Under the pieces are notes generated by a model. The model was not told where the DNA came from. It saw only the letters and a program-made list of their open reading frames with translations, and searched no databases. A DNA stretch of 64,000 bases, from positions 1,896,001 through 1,960,000 of the forward strand of contig CP119325.1 in assembly GCA_029202525.1 (NCBI GenBank), read 5' to 3'. This DNA is from Candidatus Pseudomonas phytovorans. GTDB taxonomy: Bacteria; Pseudomonadota; Gammaproteobacteria; Pseudomonadales; Pseudomonadaceae. Of the stretch, positions 42,252 to 50,460 are shown piece after piece. Within the stretch, counting starts at the first letter, position 1. Each line of letters opens with the position of its first letter. The translations under genes were made by a program, and so were the position numbers.

Positions 42252-42704
42252 ATGCGCGCGCAAAATCAGCTCGAACCGTTCGCACACCGTTGTCGCGTCT
42301 ATTACGAAGATACCGATGCGGGCGGCGTGGTGTATTACGTCAACTACCTGAAATTCATGGAGCGCGCGCGCACCGAACGCCTGCGGAACCTGGGCTTTTC
42401 CCAGTCGCTGCTGGCCGAAGACAACCTGCTGTTCGTGGTCCATTCCAGCGAAGCGCGCTATCACGCGCCGGCGCGGCTGGATGACGAGCTGCGGGTAACC
42501 GCGCAAGTACTTGAACTCAATCGCGCCAGCCTGCGTTTTGTGCAGCAGGTCTGGCGGGAAAAGGATGAAACGCTGCTCTGCGAAGGGCAGTTCCTGGTGG
42601 CCGCCGTACGCGCTGACACTTTCAAACCCCGAGCCATACCCCCCCAGCTGCGCGACGCTTTTGCGGCGGACGGCTCGGGTAACCAATCGAATGCAGGAGA
42701 ATAA
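42252..42704 (+). CDS. ybgC: Tol-Pal-associated acyl-CoA thioesterase YbgC
   Basis: 150 residues. 4-hydroxybenzoyl-CoA thioesterase (hotdog) fold with the catalytic pattern YYEDTDAGGVVYYVNYLKFM and ERARTERLR. It is the first gene of the tol-pal operon; tolQ starts 2 bp after its stop. It is thought to act on acyl-CoA or acyl-ACP in phospholipid metabolism. Confidence 0.94.
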   Translation: MRAQNQLEPFAHRCRVYYEDTDAGGVVYYVNYLKFMERARTERLRNLGFSQSLLAEDNLLFVVHSSEARYHAPARLDDELRVTAQVLELNRASLRFVQQVWREKDETLLCEGQFLVAAVRADTFKPRAIPPQLRDAFAADGSGNQSNAGE

Positions 42705-42706
42705 GC

Positions 42707-43402
42707 GTGGAAGCTAACGTCGTCGACCATACCTCCATGTGGAGTCTGGTCAGCAATGCCAGCGTGGTGGTACAGCTGGTAATGCTGATTCTGGTGGCCG
42801 CTTCGGTCACCTCATGGATCATGATCTTTCAGCGCAGCACCATGCTGCGCGCCGGTCGTCGTGCACTGGACGCCTTCGAGGAGCGCTTCTGGTCGGGCAT
42901 TGACCTGTCCAAGCTGTACCGTCAGGCAGGTAGCAACCCAGACCCGGATTCCGGCGTCGAGCAAGTGTTCCGTGCCGGCTTCAAGGAATTCTCCCGCCTG
43001 CGTCAGCAGCCGGGCGTTGACCCGGACGCCGTAATGGAAGGCGTTGGCCGTGCCATGCGCGTAGCCATTTCGCGCGAGGAAGAAAAACTCGAGCAGAGCC
43101 TGCCGTTCCTTGCCACCGTTGGTTCCACCAGCCCGTACATCGGCCTGTTCGGTACCGTATGGGGGATCATGAACTCCTTCCGCGGCCTGGCCAGCGCCCA
43201 GCAGGCCACCCTGGCCACTGTTGCCCCGGGTATCGCCGAAGCGCTGATCGCCACCGCCATCGGCCTGTTCGCAGCAATCCCGGCGGTCATCGCCTACAAC
43301 CGTTTTGCCGCGCGCAGCGAAGTGCTGATCGGTCGTTACTACACCTTCGCCGACGAGTTCCAGGCGATCCTGCACCGCAAAGTGCACACCAGCGAAGAGT
43401 AA
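42707..43402 (+). CDS. tolQ: Tol-Pal proton-channel subunit TolQ
   Basis: 231 residues from a GTG that follows AGGAGAATAAGC. Three membrane segments: about 17-37, 139-160 (VGSTSPYIGLFGTVWGIMNS) and 172-193 (IAEALIATAIGLFAAIPAVI). It forms the ion-driven motor with TolR that energises TolA during cell constriction. Confidence 0.97.
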   Translation: MEANVVDHTSMWSLVSNASVVVQLVMLILVAASVTSWIMIFQRSTMLRAGRRALDAFEERFWSGIDLSKLYRQAGSNPDPDSGVEQVFRAGFKEFSRLRQQPGVDPDAVMEGVGRAMRVAISREEEKLEQSLPFLATVGSTSPYIGLFGTVWGIMNSFRGLASAQQATLATVAPGIAEALIATAIGLFAAIPAVIAYNRFAARSEVLIGRYYTFADEFQAILHRKVHTSEE

Positions 43403-43416
43403 TCAGGTAGAAGCCC

Positions 43417-43869
43417 ATGGCCCGAGTTCGCCACAAACGCAAGCCCGTCGCCGAGATGAACGTGGTGCCCTACATCGACGTGATGCTGGTGCTGCTGGTC
43501 ATCTTCATGGTGACTGCGCCCATGCTCAACCAGGGCGTGAAGGTCGACCTGCCCAAGGTTTCCAGTGAAGCCTTGCCGCAGGACAACAACGTCCAGATCC
43601 TCACCATCTCCATCAAGGCCGACAAGACCTACTACTGGAACCTTGGCAGCGAAGTTGATACTGACAAGCAGATGGACAAGGCCATGACCTTGCCTGACAT
43701 GACCAATGCGGTGACCAAGATCATTGCTGCCGGTCGTGACCAGGGCAAGCAGACCCAGGTGTTCATTCGTGGCGACAAGGCTGTCGACTACGGCGCCGTC
43801 ATGGGCGCCATGGGCGGGTTGCAGAAGGCCGGTGTCGGTAACGTTGGCCTGATTACCGAGGCGCCCTGA
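43417..43869 (+). CDS. tolR: Tol-Pal motor subunit TolR
   Basis: 150 residues. A single membrane helix carries the proton-binding Asp in VPYIDVMLVLLVIFMVTAPM, followed by a periplasmic ExbD-like domain. The stop and the tolA start share a base (TGATG). Confidence 0.96.
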   Translation: MARVRHKRKPVAEMNVVPYIDVMLVLLVIFMVTAPMLNQGVKVDLPKVSSEALPQDNNVQILTISIKADKTYYWNLGSEVDTDKQMDKAMTLPDMTNAVTKIIAAGRDQGKQTQVFIRGDKAVDYGAVMGAMGGLQKAGVGNVGLITEAP

Positions 43870-44987
43870 TGCAACAGCGAGAGCCATCCGCCTCGGAAAG
43901 CTACTTCTGGCCCAGTGTCTGGGCCATTGGCCTGCATGTGCTGGTGTTCGCCATGCTGTTCGTCAGTTTTGCCATGACGCCTGAGCTGCCGCCGTCCAAG
44001 CCGATTGTTCAGGCTACCCTTTACCAGCTCAAGTCCAAGAGCCAGGCGACTACCCAGACTAATCAGAAGATTGCGGGTGAGGCGAAGAAAACCGCTTCGC
44101 GCCAGACCGAGGTCGAGCAGCTGGAGCAGAAGAAGGTCGAGCAGGAAGCTGTGAAGGCCGCGGAACAAAAGAAAGCCGACACTGCTCAAAAGGCCGAAGA
44201 GGCGCGCGAAGCCGCCGAAGCGAAAAAAGCCGAAGATGCAGCCAAGGCCGCTGACGCTGCGAAGGCTACCGAAGCGAAGAAAGCCGCAGAAGCCAAGAAG
44301 GCCGATGAGGCGAAGAAGGCCGCCGAGAAACAACAGGCCGACATCGCCAAGAAGAAGGCCGAGGACGAAGCCAAGAAAAAAGCCGACGAAGAGGCCAAGA
44401 AAGAGGCCGCTGAAGAGGCGAAGAAACAAGCCGCCGAGGACGCCAAGAAAAAGGCAGCCGAAGAGGCCAAGAAGAAAGCAGCCGAGGACGCGAAGAAGAA
44501 AGCGGCGGCCGAGGACGCGAAGAAGAAGGCAGCTGAAGAGGCCAAGAAAAAGGCCGCTGCAGACGCCCAGAAGAAAAAGGCACAGGAAGCGGCCCGCAAA
44601 TCGGCGGAAGACAAGAAAGCCCAGGCCTTGGCCGAGCTGTTGTCTGACACCACCGAGCGGCAGCAGGCGCTGGCTGACGAGCAAGGTGACCAGGTAGCCG
44701 GCGACTTCGACGACCTGATCCGCATGCGCGCAGCCGAGGGCTGGGCACGTCCGCCTTCCGCGCGCAAGGGCATGACGGTGACCCTGCAGGTCAATATGCT
44801 GCCAGACGGCACCATCACCAGTGTCAGCGTGTTGCGCGCCAGTGGCGACGGCCCGTTCGACAGTTCGGCGGTGGCAGCAGTGAAGAACATCGGTCGACTG
44901 ACCGAGATGCAGGGTATGAAGCCGAGCGATTTCAACCGTTATCGTTCGTTCAAGATGACATTTACACCTGAGGATCTAGCGTTGTGA
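43869..44987 (+). CDS. tolA: Tol-Pal energy-transducing protein TolA
   Basis: 372 residues. Inner-membrane anchor (about 14-34, SVWAIGLHVLVFAMLFVSFA), a helical domain II of about 180 residues dominated by A/K/E repeats (AEEAKKKAAEDAKKKA and variants), and a globular domain III (about 275-372, IRMRAAEGWARPP, VTLQVNMLPDGTITSVSVLR) that contacts TolB/Pal. It overlaps tolB by 4 bp. Confidence 0.96.
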   Translation: MQQREPSASESYFWPSVWAIGLHVLVFAMLFVSFAMTPELPPSKPIVQATLYQLKSKSQATTQTNQKIAGEAKKTASRQTEVEQLEQKKVEQEAVKAAEQKKADTAQKAEEAREAAEAKKAEDAAKAADAAKATEAKKAAEAKKADEAKKAAEKQQADIAKKKAEDEAKKKADEEAKKEAAEEAKKQAAEDAKKKAAEEAKKKAAEDAKKKAAAEDAKKKAAEEAKKKAAADAQKKKAQEAARKSAEDKKAQALAELLSDTTERQQALADEQGDQVAGDFDDLIRMRAAEGWARPPSARKGMTVTLQVNMLPDGTITSVSVLRASGDGPFDSSAVAAVKNIGRLTEMQGMKPSDFNRYRSFKMTFTPEDLAL

Positions 44988-46285
44988 TTAAACGTCTGAG
45001 AGGGCTGCTGGTCATGCTGTGCTGCATTGCAGGCATGGCCGTGGCAGATGAAAAGAACATCCTGGTCACCAGTGGCAGCGACCGGGCAACCCCCATTGCG
45101 GTAGTGCCGTTCGGTCTGCAGGGCGGCAGCGTGCTGCCCGAAGACATTGCCGACATCATCAGCAACGACCTGCGTAACTCTGGCTACTACTCGCCGATTC
45201 CGCGGCAGAACATGATCAGCCAGCCGTCGCAGGCCAGCGAAGTCATCTTCCGTGACTGGAAAGCGCTGGGTGCCCAGTACGTGATGGTTGGCAGCATCGT
45301 ACCGTCGGGCGGTCGCTTGCAGGTGCAATACACGCTGTTCAACGTTGCCACCGAGCAGCAAGTGCTGACCGGCAGCGTTGCCGGCACCACCGACCAGCTG
45401 CGCGACATGGCGCACTACATCGCCGACCAGTCGTTTGAGAAGCTCACTGGCATCAAGGGTGCGTTCTCTACCCGTATGCTGTACGTGACGGCTGAACGTT
45501 TCTCGGTAAACAACACCCGCTACACCCTGCAGCGTTCGGATTACGACGGTGCGCGTGCGGTCACCCTGCTGCAATCGCGTGAGCCGATCCTGTCGCCGCG
45601 CTTTGCGCCGGATGGCAAGCGTATCGCCTACGTCTCGTTCGAGCAGAAGCGCCCGCGCATCTTTGTGCAAAATATCGATACCGGCCGCCGCGAGCAGGTG
45701 ACCAACTTCGAAGGCCTGAACGGCGCGCCAGCCTGGTCGCCGGATGGTTCGCGCCTGGCGTTCGTGCTGTCCAAGGACGGCAACCCGGACATCTACGTGA
45801 TGAACGTGGCGTCGCGCCAGATCAGCCGGGTTACCGCAGGCCCAGGTATCAACACCGAGCCGTTCTGGGGTAAAGATGGCAATACCCTTTACTTCACCTC
45901 CGACCGTGGCGGCAAACCACAGATCTACAAGCAGTCGGTCAGTGGTGGTAGTGCCGAGCGGGTAACCTTCGTGGGTAACTACAACGCCAACCCGAAACTG
46001 TCGGCGGACGAAAAGACCCTGGTGATGATCCATCGCCAACAGGGCTTTACCAACTTCAAAGTGGCGGCACAGGACTTGCAACGCGGAAGTGTAAAGATTC
46101 TCTCGGAAACAAGTCTTGATGAGTCTCCCACTGTTGCGCCAAACGGCACCATGCTAATCTACGCCACCCGCCAGCAGGGCCGGGGAGTCTTGATGCTCGT
46201 GTCGCTTAATGGCCGCGTGAGGCTCCCACTTCCTACCGCTCAAGGCGAAGTCAGAGAACCGTCCTGGTCCCCTTACCTGAACTGA
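44984..46285 (+). CDS. tolB: Periplasmic beta-propeller protein TolB
   Basis: 433 residues from a GTG (GTGA overlap with tolA). Signal peptide (about 1-21), an N-terminal domain binding TolA (VVPFGLQGGSVLPEDIADII), then propeller repeats with SPxFAPDGKRIAYVS, PAWSPDGSRLAFVLS, EPFWGKDGNTLYFTS and PTVAPNGTMLIYA. It binds Pal in the outer membrane. Confidence 0.97.
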   Translation: MIKRLRGLLVMLCCIAGMAVADEKNILVTSGSDRATPIAVVPFGLQGGSVLPEDIADIISNDLRNSGYYSPIPRQNMISQPSQASEVIFRDWKALGAQYVMVGSIVPSGGRLQVQYTLFNVATEQQVLTGSVAGTTDQLRDMAHYIADQSFEKLTGIKGAFSTRMLYVTAERFSVNNTRYTLQRSDYDGARAVTLLQSREPILSPRFAPDGKRIAYVSFEQKRPRIFVQNIDTGRREQVTNFEGLNGAPAWSPDGSRLAFVLSKDGNPDIYVMNVASRQISRVTAGPGINTEPFWGKDGNTLYFTSDRGGKPQIYKQSVSGGSAERVTFVGNYNANPKLSADEKTLVMIHRQQGFTNFKVAAQDLQRGSVKILSETSLDESPTVAPNGTMLIYATRQQGRGVLMLVSLNGRVRLPLPTAQGEVREPSWSPYLN

Positions 46286-46339
46286 TTGCGGCGTAATACG
46301 TTTTGCTTAACACACTGGGGTTTCATTAGGAGTTTCACG

Positions 46340-46840
46340 ATGGAAATGCTGAAGTTTGGTAAATTCGCTGCGCTGGCTCTGGCCATGGCTGTAGCTGTAG
46401 GTTGCTCCTCCAAGGGCGGCGACAACGCTGGTGAAGGCGCTGCTGTCGATCCGAACGCTGGCTACGGTGCAAACACCGGCGCCGTTGACGGTTCCCTGAG
46501 CGAAGAAGCCGCCCTGCGCGCAATCACCACCTTCTACTTCGAATACGACAGCTCGGACCTGAAGCCAGAAGCCATGCGCGCTCTGGACGTTCACGCCAAG
46601 GACCTGAAGTCCAACGGCAACCGCGTTGTCCTGGAAGGCAACACCGACGAGCGCGGCACCCGCGAGTACAACATGGCTCTGGGTGAGCGTCGTGCCAAGG
46701 CCGTTCAGCGTTACCTGGTTCTGCAGGGCGTTTCCCCTGCTCAGCTGGAACTGGTCTCCTACGGTGAAGAGCGTCCTGTTGCCACTGGCAACGACGAGCA
46801 ATCCTGGGCTCAGAACCGTCGCGTAGAACTGCGTAAGTAA
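46340..46840 (+). CDS. pal: Peptidoglycan-associated lipoprotein Pal
   Basis: 166 residues from the ATG at 46340 (AGGAG upstream). Lipobox VAVGC gives lipidated Cys22; the C-terminal OmpA-like domain has YFEYDSSDLKPEA and the peptidoglycan-binding GNTDERGTREYNMALGERRA. It anchors the outer membrane to the cell wall. The 54-bp gap after tolB is the largest inside this operon and may hold a secondary promoter. Confidence 0.97.
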   Translation: MEMLKFGKFAALALAMAVAVGCSSKGGDNAGEGAAVDPNAGYGANTGAVDGSLSEEAALRAITTFYFEYDSSDLKPEAMRALDVHAKDLKSNGNRVVLEGNTDERGTREYNMALGERRAKAVQRYLVLQGVSPAQLELVSYGEERPVATGNDEQSWAQNRRVELRK

Positions 46841-46846
46841 GTTCTT

Positions 46847-47650
46847 ATGCGTATGTGCCGCCGTGTAGTAACCGTCCTCGCACTCAGCCTGCCGCTCGCG
46901 GCCTGGGCTGAGGTCCCTGTAGTAGATGACAACGCAGGCGGTTATCCGCCTGTGGGTTATGGCACGAGCGGCGCCTATGCCGGGTCAGGGGCTTCGGCCC
47001 CTGCCTCTGCACAGGGTCAGCTGTTCATGCAGCTGCAACAGATGCAGGACCAGCTTTCCCGCCAGCAAGGCATCATCGAAGAGCTGCAGAACGATGTGTC
47101 GCGCATGAAGCAGGAAAACCTGGAGCGATACCAGGACCTGGACCGTCGTATCAACAGTGGCGCTGCGCCTGCCGCAACCCCTGACAATTCCTCCGGTGGT
47201 GGTGCTTCCAATGCCGCCCCCGATGCCGCAGCAGGTGCTGCTGCACAACCGGCCGCCAGTAGCGAACCCGGTGATCCGGCGAAAGAGAAGCTCTACTACG
47301 ATGCTGCTTTCGACCTGATCAAACAGAAAGACTTCGACAAGGCCAGCCAGGCGTTCAATGCCTTCCTGCGCAAATACCCGAACAGCCAGTACGCCGGCAA
47401 CGCGCAGTACTGGTTGGGTGAGGTGAACCTGGCCAAGGGCGACCTGCCGGGTGCCAGCCAGGCCTTTGCCCAGGTCAGTCAGAAGTATCCGAAGCACAGC
47501 AAAGTGCCGGATTCGCTGTACAAGCTGGCCGATGTCGAGCGTCGCATGGGCCACACCGACAAGGTCAAGGGCATCCTGCAACAGGTCATCACCCAGTATC
47601 CCGGCACTTCTGCCGCGCAACTGGCCCAGCGTGACCTGCAGAAGCTCTGA
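46847..47650 (+). CDS. cpoB: Cell division coordinator CpoB (YbgF)
   Basis: 267 residues, 6 bp after pal. Signal peptide (about 1-21), a coiled coil for trimerisation (LFMQLQQMQDQLSRQQGIIE), an Ala/Pro/Gly-rich linker, and C-terminal TPR units (LYYDAAFDLIKQKDFDKASQ, YWLGEVNLAKGD). It coordinates Tol-Pal with septal peptidoglycan synthesis in E. coli. Confidence 0.95.
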   Translation: MRMCRRVVTVLALSLPLAAWAEVPVVDDNAGGYPPVGYGTSGAYAGSGASAPASAQGQLFMQLQQMQDQLSRQQGIIEELQNDVSRMKQENLERYQDLDRRINSGAAPAATPDNSSGGGASNAAPDAAAGAAAQPAASSEPGDPAKEKLYYDAAFDLIKQKDFDKASQAFNAFLRKYPNSQYAGNAQYWLGEVNLAKGDLPGASQAFAQVSQKYPKHSKVPDSLYKLADVERRMGHTDKVKGILQQVITQYPGTSAAQLAQRDLQKL

Positions 47651-47676
47651 GCCTTGTAGCTGTACCGCTCGAAAGA

Positions 47677-47702
47677 AACCCGCGCCAGTCGCGGGTTTTT
47701 TC
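47677..47702 (+). terminator. Terminator of the tol-pal-cpoB operon
   Basis: AAACCCGCG, CCAGT, CGCGGGTTTTTT: a 9-bp stem plus T run, 27 bp past the cpoB stop. Confidence 0.92.
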
Positions 47703-47780
47703 GTTAGAATCACTGCCCTTTTTTCGTAAACACGCTGCTGCGGATAACGCCATGTCGAGTCCGCGACAGTGCCTGAGGAG

Positions 47781-47806
47781 GCGGACAGCCTGTTTAGCTG
47801 TCACGC
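47781..47806 (+). promoter_or_regulatory. Leader hairpin before queE
   Basis: GCGGACAGC, CTGTTTA, GCTGTCACGC: a stem of about nine pairs with one bulged A, ending 11 bp before the chosen queE start. It does not match the preQ1 riboswitch pattern I know. Its closeness to the start could affect translation. Confidence 0.35.
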
Positions 47807-47817
47807 CCGTGGCGAGC

Positions 47818-48465
47818 ATGCAAGACACATTACGCATTACTGAAGTTTTTTACTCTTTGCAGGGTGAAACGCGAACGGCTGGGCTGCCCACCGTATTCGT
47901 GCGTCTCACCGGTTGCCCCCTGCGCTGCCAATACTGCGACAGTGCCTATGCCTTCACAGGCGGCACCATCCGTACCCTCGATTCGATTGTTGAGCAAGTT
48001 GCCGGCTTCAAGCCGCGCTACGTCTGCGTCACCGGTGGCGAGCCATTGGCCCAGCCTAACGCCTTGCCATTGCTGCAGCGCCTGTGTGATGCCGGTTACG
48101 ACGTATCGCTGGAGACCAGCGGCGCGTTGGATATATCCGCCACCGACACCCGCGTCAGCCGCGTGGTCGACCTGAAGACCCCGGGTTCGCAAGAGTCGCA
48201 CCGTAACCTCTACACGAACATCGAGCAGCTGACCCGCAACGACCAGGTCAAGTTCGTCATCTGTTCCCGTGAGGACTACGACTGGGCGGTTTCCAAACTG
48301 ATCCAGTACAACCTGGCCGAACGTGCGGGAGAGGTGTTGTTCTCGCCAAGCCACCATCAGGTAAGTGCCAGTGACCTTGCAGACTGGGTAGTCGCCGACA
48401 ACCTGCCTGTACGTTTCCAGCTGCAGCTGCACAAGCTGCTGTGGAACGACGAACCCGGACGTTGA
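47818..48465 (+). CDS. queE: 7-carboxy-7-deazaguanine synthase QueE
   Basis: 215 residues from the ATG at 47818, which gives the usual MQDTLRITEVFYSLQGE start; an in-frame ATG at 47752 would add 22 unusual residues. Radical SAM enzyme with CPLRCQYC (CxxxCxxC) and the glycine-rich CVTGGEPLAQ. It makes the deazaguanine core on the way to queuosine tRNA. queC follows after 17 bp. Confidence 0.95.
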   Translation: MQDTLRITEVFYSLQGETRTAGLPTVFVRLTGCPLRCQYCDSAYAFTGGTIRTLDSIVEQVAGFKPRYVCVTGGEPLAQPNALPLLQRLCDAGYDVSLETSGALDISATDTRVSRVVDLKTPGSQESHRNLYTNIEQLTRNDQVKFVICSREDYDWAVSKLIQYNLAERAGEVLFSPSHHQVSASDLADWVVADNLPVRFQLQLHKLLWNDEPGR

Positions 48466-48482
48466 TTGAGGAGCAAGCACAC

Positions 48483-49157
48483 ATGACAGACAAGCGCGCA
48501 GTAATCCTGTTGTCCGGCGGCCTGGACTCGGCCACCGTGGTTGCCATGGCCCAGGCCGAAGGCTACAGCTGCTACACCATGAGTTTCGACTACGGCCAGC
48601 GCCACCGCGCCGAGCTGAATGCTGCTGCCCGCGTAGCCCGCGACATGGGTGTCGTCGAGCACAAGGTGATCGGCCTGAACCTCGACGGTATCGGTGGTTC
48701 GGCGTTGACCGACAGCAGTATTGACGTGCCGGAAGCCCCGAGTGAAGGTATCCCGGTCACCTATGTGCCAGCGCGCAACACCGTGTTCCTGTCGCTCGCA
48801 CTAGGCTGGGCAGAAGTGCTGGAAGCGCGTGACATCTTCATTGGCGTCAATGCCGTGGATTACTCCGGTTACCCCGATTGCCGCCCCGAGTTCGTCGAAG
48901 CTTTCGAGCGCATGGCCAACCTGGCGACCAAGGCCGGTGTCGAAGGGCAGGGCTTCCGTATTCAGGCACCGCTGCAGAACATGAGCAAGGCGCAGATCGT
49001 GCAGGCCGGTATGGCCCAAGGCGTGGATTACAGCCTGACCGTTTCGTGCTACCAGGCTGACGATGATGGCCGTGCCTGCGGCAAATGCGACAGCTGCCGC
49101 CTGCGCGCCGACGGTTTCAAGGCAGCCGGCGTAGCAGACCCGACGCGGTATGCGTGA
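48483..49157 (+). CDS. queC: 7-cyano-7-deazaguanine synthase QueC
   Basis: 224 residues from the ATG at 48483 (GAGGAG upstream). ATP-pyrophosphatase PP-loop LLSGGLDSATV and C-terminal zinc-binding Cys cluster (CYQADDDGRACGKCDSCRLR). It converts CDG to preQ0 with ammonia and ATP. Confidence 0.96.
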   Translation: MTDKRAVILLSGGLDSATVVAMAQAEGYSCYTMSFDYGQRHRAELNAAARVARDMGVVEHKVIGLNLDGIGGSALTDSSIDVPEAPSEGIPVTYVPARNTVFLSLALGWAEVLEARDIFIGVNAVDYSGYPDCRPEFVEAFERMANLATKAGVEGQGFRIQAPLQNMSKAQIVQAGMAQGVDYSLTVSCYQADDDGRACGKCDSCRLRADGFKAAGVADPTRYA

Positions 49158-49175
49158 AAAAAACCTGAGGTAGTG

Positions 49176-49203
49176 TTGATTTTTCGTTAAAAATCAGTAT
49201 TAT
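49176..49203 (+). promoter_or_regulatory. Promoter of tRNA-Lys
   Basis: TTGATT, 16-bp spacer, TATTAT, followed by ACGCGCC discriminator 14 bp before the tRNA. The -35 overlaps a TTTTCGTTAAAAA hairpin-like stretch. Confidence 0.75.
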
Positions 49204-49217
49204 ACGCGCCATCAATC

Positions 49218-49293
49218 GGGTCGTTAGCTCAGTTGGTAGAGCAGTTGGCTTTTAACCAATTGGTCGTAGGTTCGAATCCTACACGACCCACCA
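49218..49293 (+). tRNA. tRNA-Lys (UUU)
   Basis: 76 nt, GGGTCGTTAGCTCAGTTGG start, anticodon loop CTTTTAA (anticodon TTT) in stem GTTGG/CCAAT, T arm GGTTCGAATCC, and encoded CCA. Flanked by its own promoter and terminator. Confidence 0.98.
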
Positions 49294-49306
49294 TACGCAG
49301 TACGTC

Positions 49307-49341
49307 AAAGCCCGCTACCAGCAATGGTCGCGGGCTTTTTC
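49307..49341 (+). terminator. Terminator of tRNA-Lys
   Basis: AAAGCCCGC, 14-nt loop, GCGGGCTTTTT. It also faces the convergent CDF gene ending at 49352. Confidence 0.88.
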
Positions 49342-49351
49342 GCTTTCAGGC

Positions 49352-50311
49352 TTATTCAGCCCACTCAGGATCCCCGGTAAACACCACTGTCAACCAGCGG
49401 TCCGGCCCTTCGCCGCCTACCGCATCACCAATCTCGTTGCGCCACGTATCCCATTCATCAATGGTCTTCGCAGGCATGGTCTTTGGCACGATGAAATACA
49501 ACTCGATCTCCCGTGAGCGTCCTACCTTAGCCACGTACGCCCGATACGACTGCAAACCGTGCTTGCTGACAAACGCCTTTGCCACGTCATCTACGTGCTC
49601 CTTGAGGTCGCCAGGGGTGACCAGGAAGATCTCAGACAGTGCCTGGCGCACCACCGACATTGGCAGCGGCACAATCACCAAACACACCAGTGCGAGCACC
49701 GCCGGGTCGATGTACGGCGACACCCACTCCAGCGACGTGCCCTGCACCGCATAACCAAAGCAGAAGGCAATCAACAGCGCGGCGGTAATGCTGGCCGACA
49801 TCACCCAGCCCTTGACGTCCATGTGCACGAAGTCCGACTTCAGCGTGCGGTTGGCGCGGGCTTCGACGACGGCGATGGTCACGCAGGTGATCACGGTCAG
49901 CACGGCATAGACCATGGCAATGCCGAACTCCAGGTGGCGCCCGCCTTGCAGCAGGCTGCTGACGGCGTTGATCAGCGCGTAGATGGCCACACCGCTGAGC
50001 AGGATGCCGTTGAGTGCCAGCACCATCGGCTCCAGGTGCCAGAAGCCCATGGTGAAGCGCTCGCGCAGCTTGCGTGACATCTGCACGCTGGTGGTGTGCG
50101 AGGTGATCAGTTTGACCACTACAAGGGACAGGCCGCTCATGCTGGCGTCGACCAGCGAGTACACGCCGTCGAAGACAATGGAGAACGAGCCGGAGGCCAG
50201 GCCGAAGGCGATGCCGATGGTGGCGATGAACAGGGTGACGGCAATCGAGGTCCGTAACAGGCCCTGTTCGCTGGTGATGTCGAAGAAGGGGGGGCGGGTT
50301 GGGGTTTGCAT
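49352..50311 (-). CDS. Cation diffusion facilitator-family membrane protein with altered metal site
   Basis: 319 residues. Six membrane segments (about 22-210) and a C-terminal cytoplasmic domain (about 225-319), as in CDF exporters. The TM2 motif reads FDGVYSLVD where zinc exporters have DSLVD, and the TM5 motif reads HMDVKGW where they have HxxxD, so one Asp in each half of the transport site appears replaced (Tyr and Lys). A different substrate, or loss of metal transport, is plausible. It is separated from the chemoreceptor gene by a REP pair. Confidence 0.8.
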   Translation of the reverse strand: MQTPTRPPFFDITSEQGLLRTSIAVTLFIATIGIAFGLASGSFSIVFDGVYSLVDASMSGLSLVVVKLITSHTTSVQMSRKLRERFTMGFWHLEPMVLALNGILLSGVAIYALINAVSSLLQGGRHLEFGIAMVYAVLTVITCVTIAVVEARANRTLKSDFVHMDVKGWVMSASITAALLIAFCFGYAVQGTSLEWVSPYIDPAVLALVCLVIVPLPMSVVRQALSEIFLVTPGDLKEHVDDVAKAFVSKHGLQSYRAYVAKVGRSREIELYFIVPKTMPAKTIDEWDTWRNEIGDAVGGEGPDRWLTVVFTGDPEWAE

Positions 50312-50349
50312 AAGATGTGCTCAAAAATAACAATGATGCGGTGCCATGA

Positions 50350-50443
50350 GGGCCTCTTCGCGGGCTTGCCCGCTCCCCAGGTATGGCACTACCCGGAAGG
50401 GCTGTGCATTTCCTGTGGGAGCGGGCATGCCCGCGAAGAAGGC
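50350..50443. repeat. REP inverted pair, partly degenerate, upstream of the CDF gene
   Basis: GGCCTCTTCGCGGGCTTGCC at the left; the copy then reads GCTCCCCAGG instead of GCTCCCACAGG. The right copy is intact except for GAAGAAGGC. It lies between two genes on the same strand. Confidence 0.85.
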
Positions 50444-50460
50444 GCATTGGCCTCTACAGG

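Noticed and set aside
49218..49293. tRNA-Lys as an attachment site for an integrated element
   Set aside because: No integrase, phage gene or repeated tRNA 3' end was seen nearby; the flanking genes are ordinary chromosomal ones.
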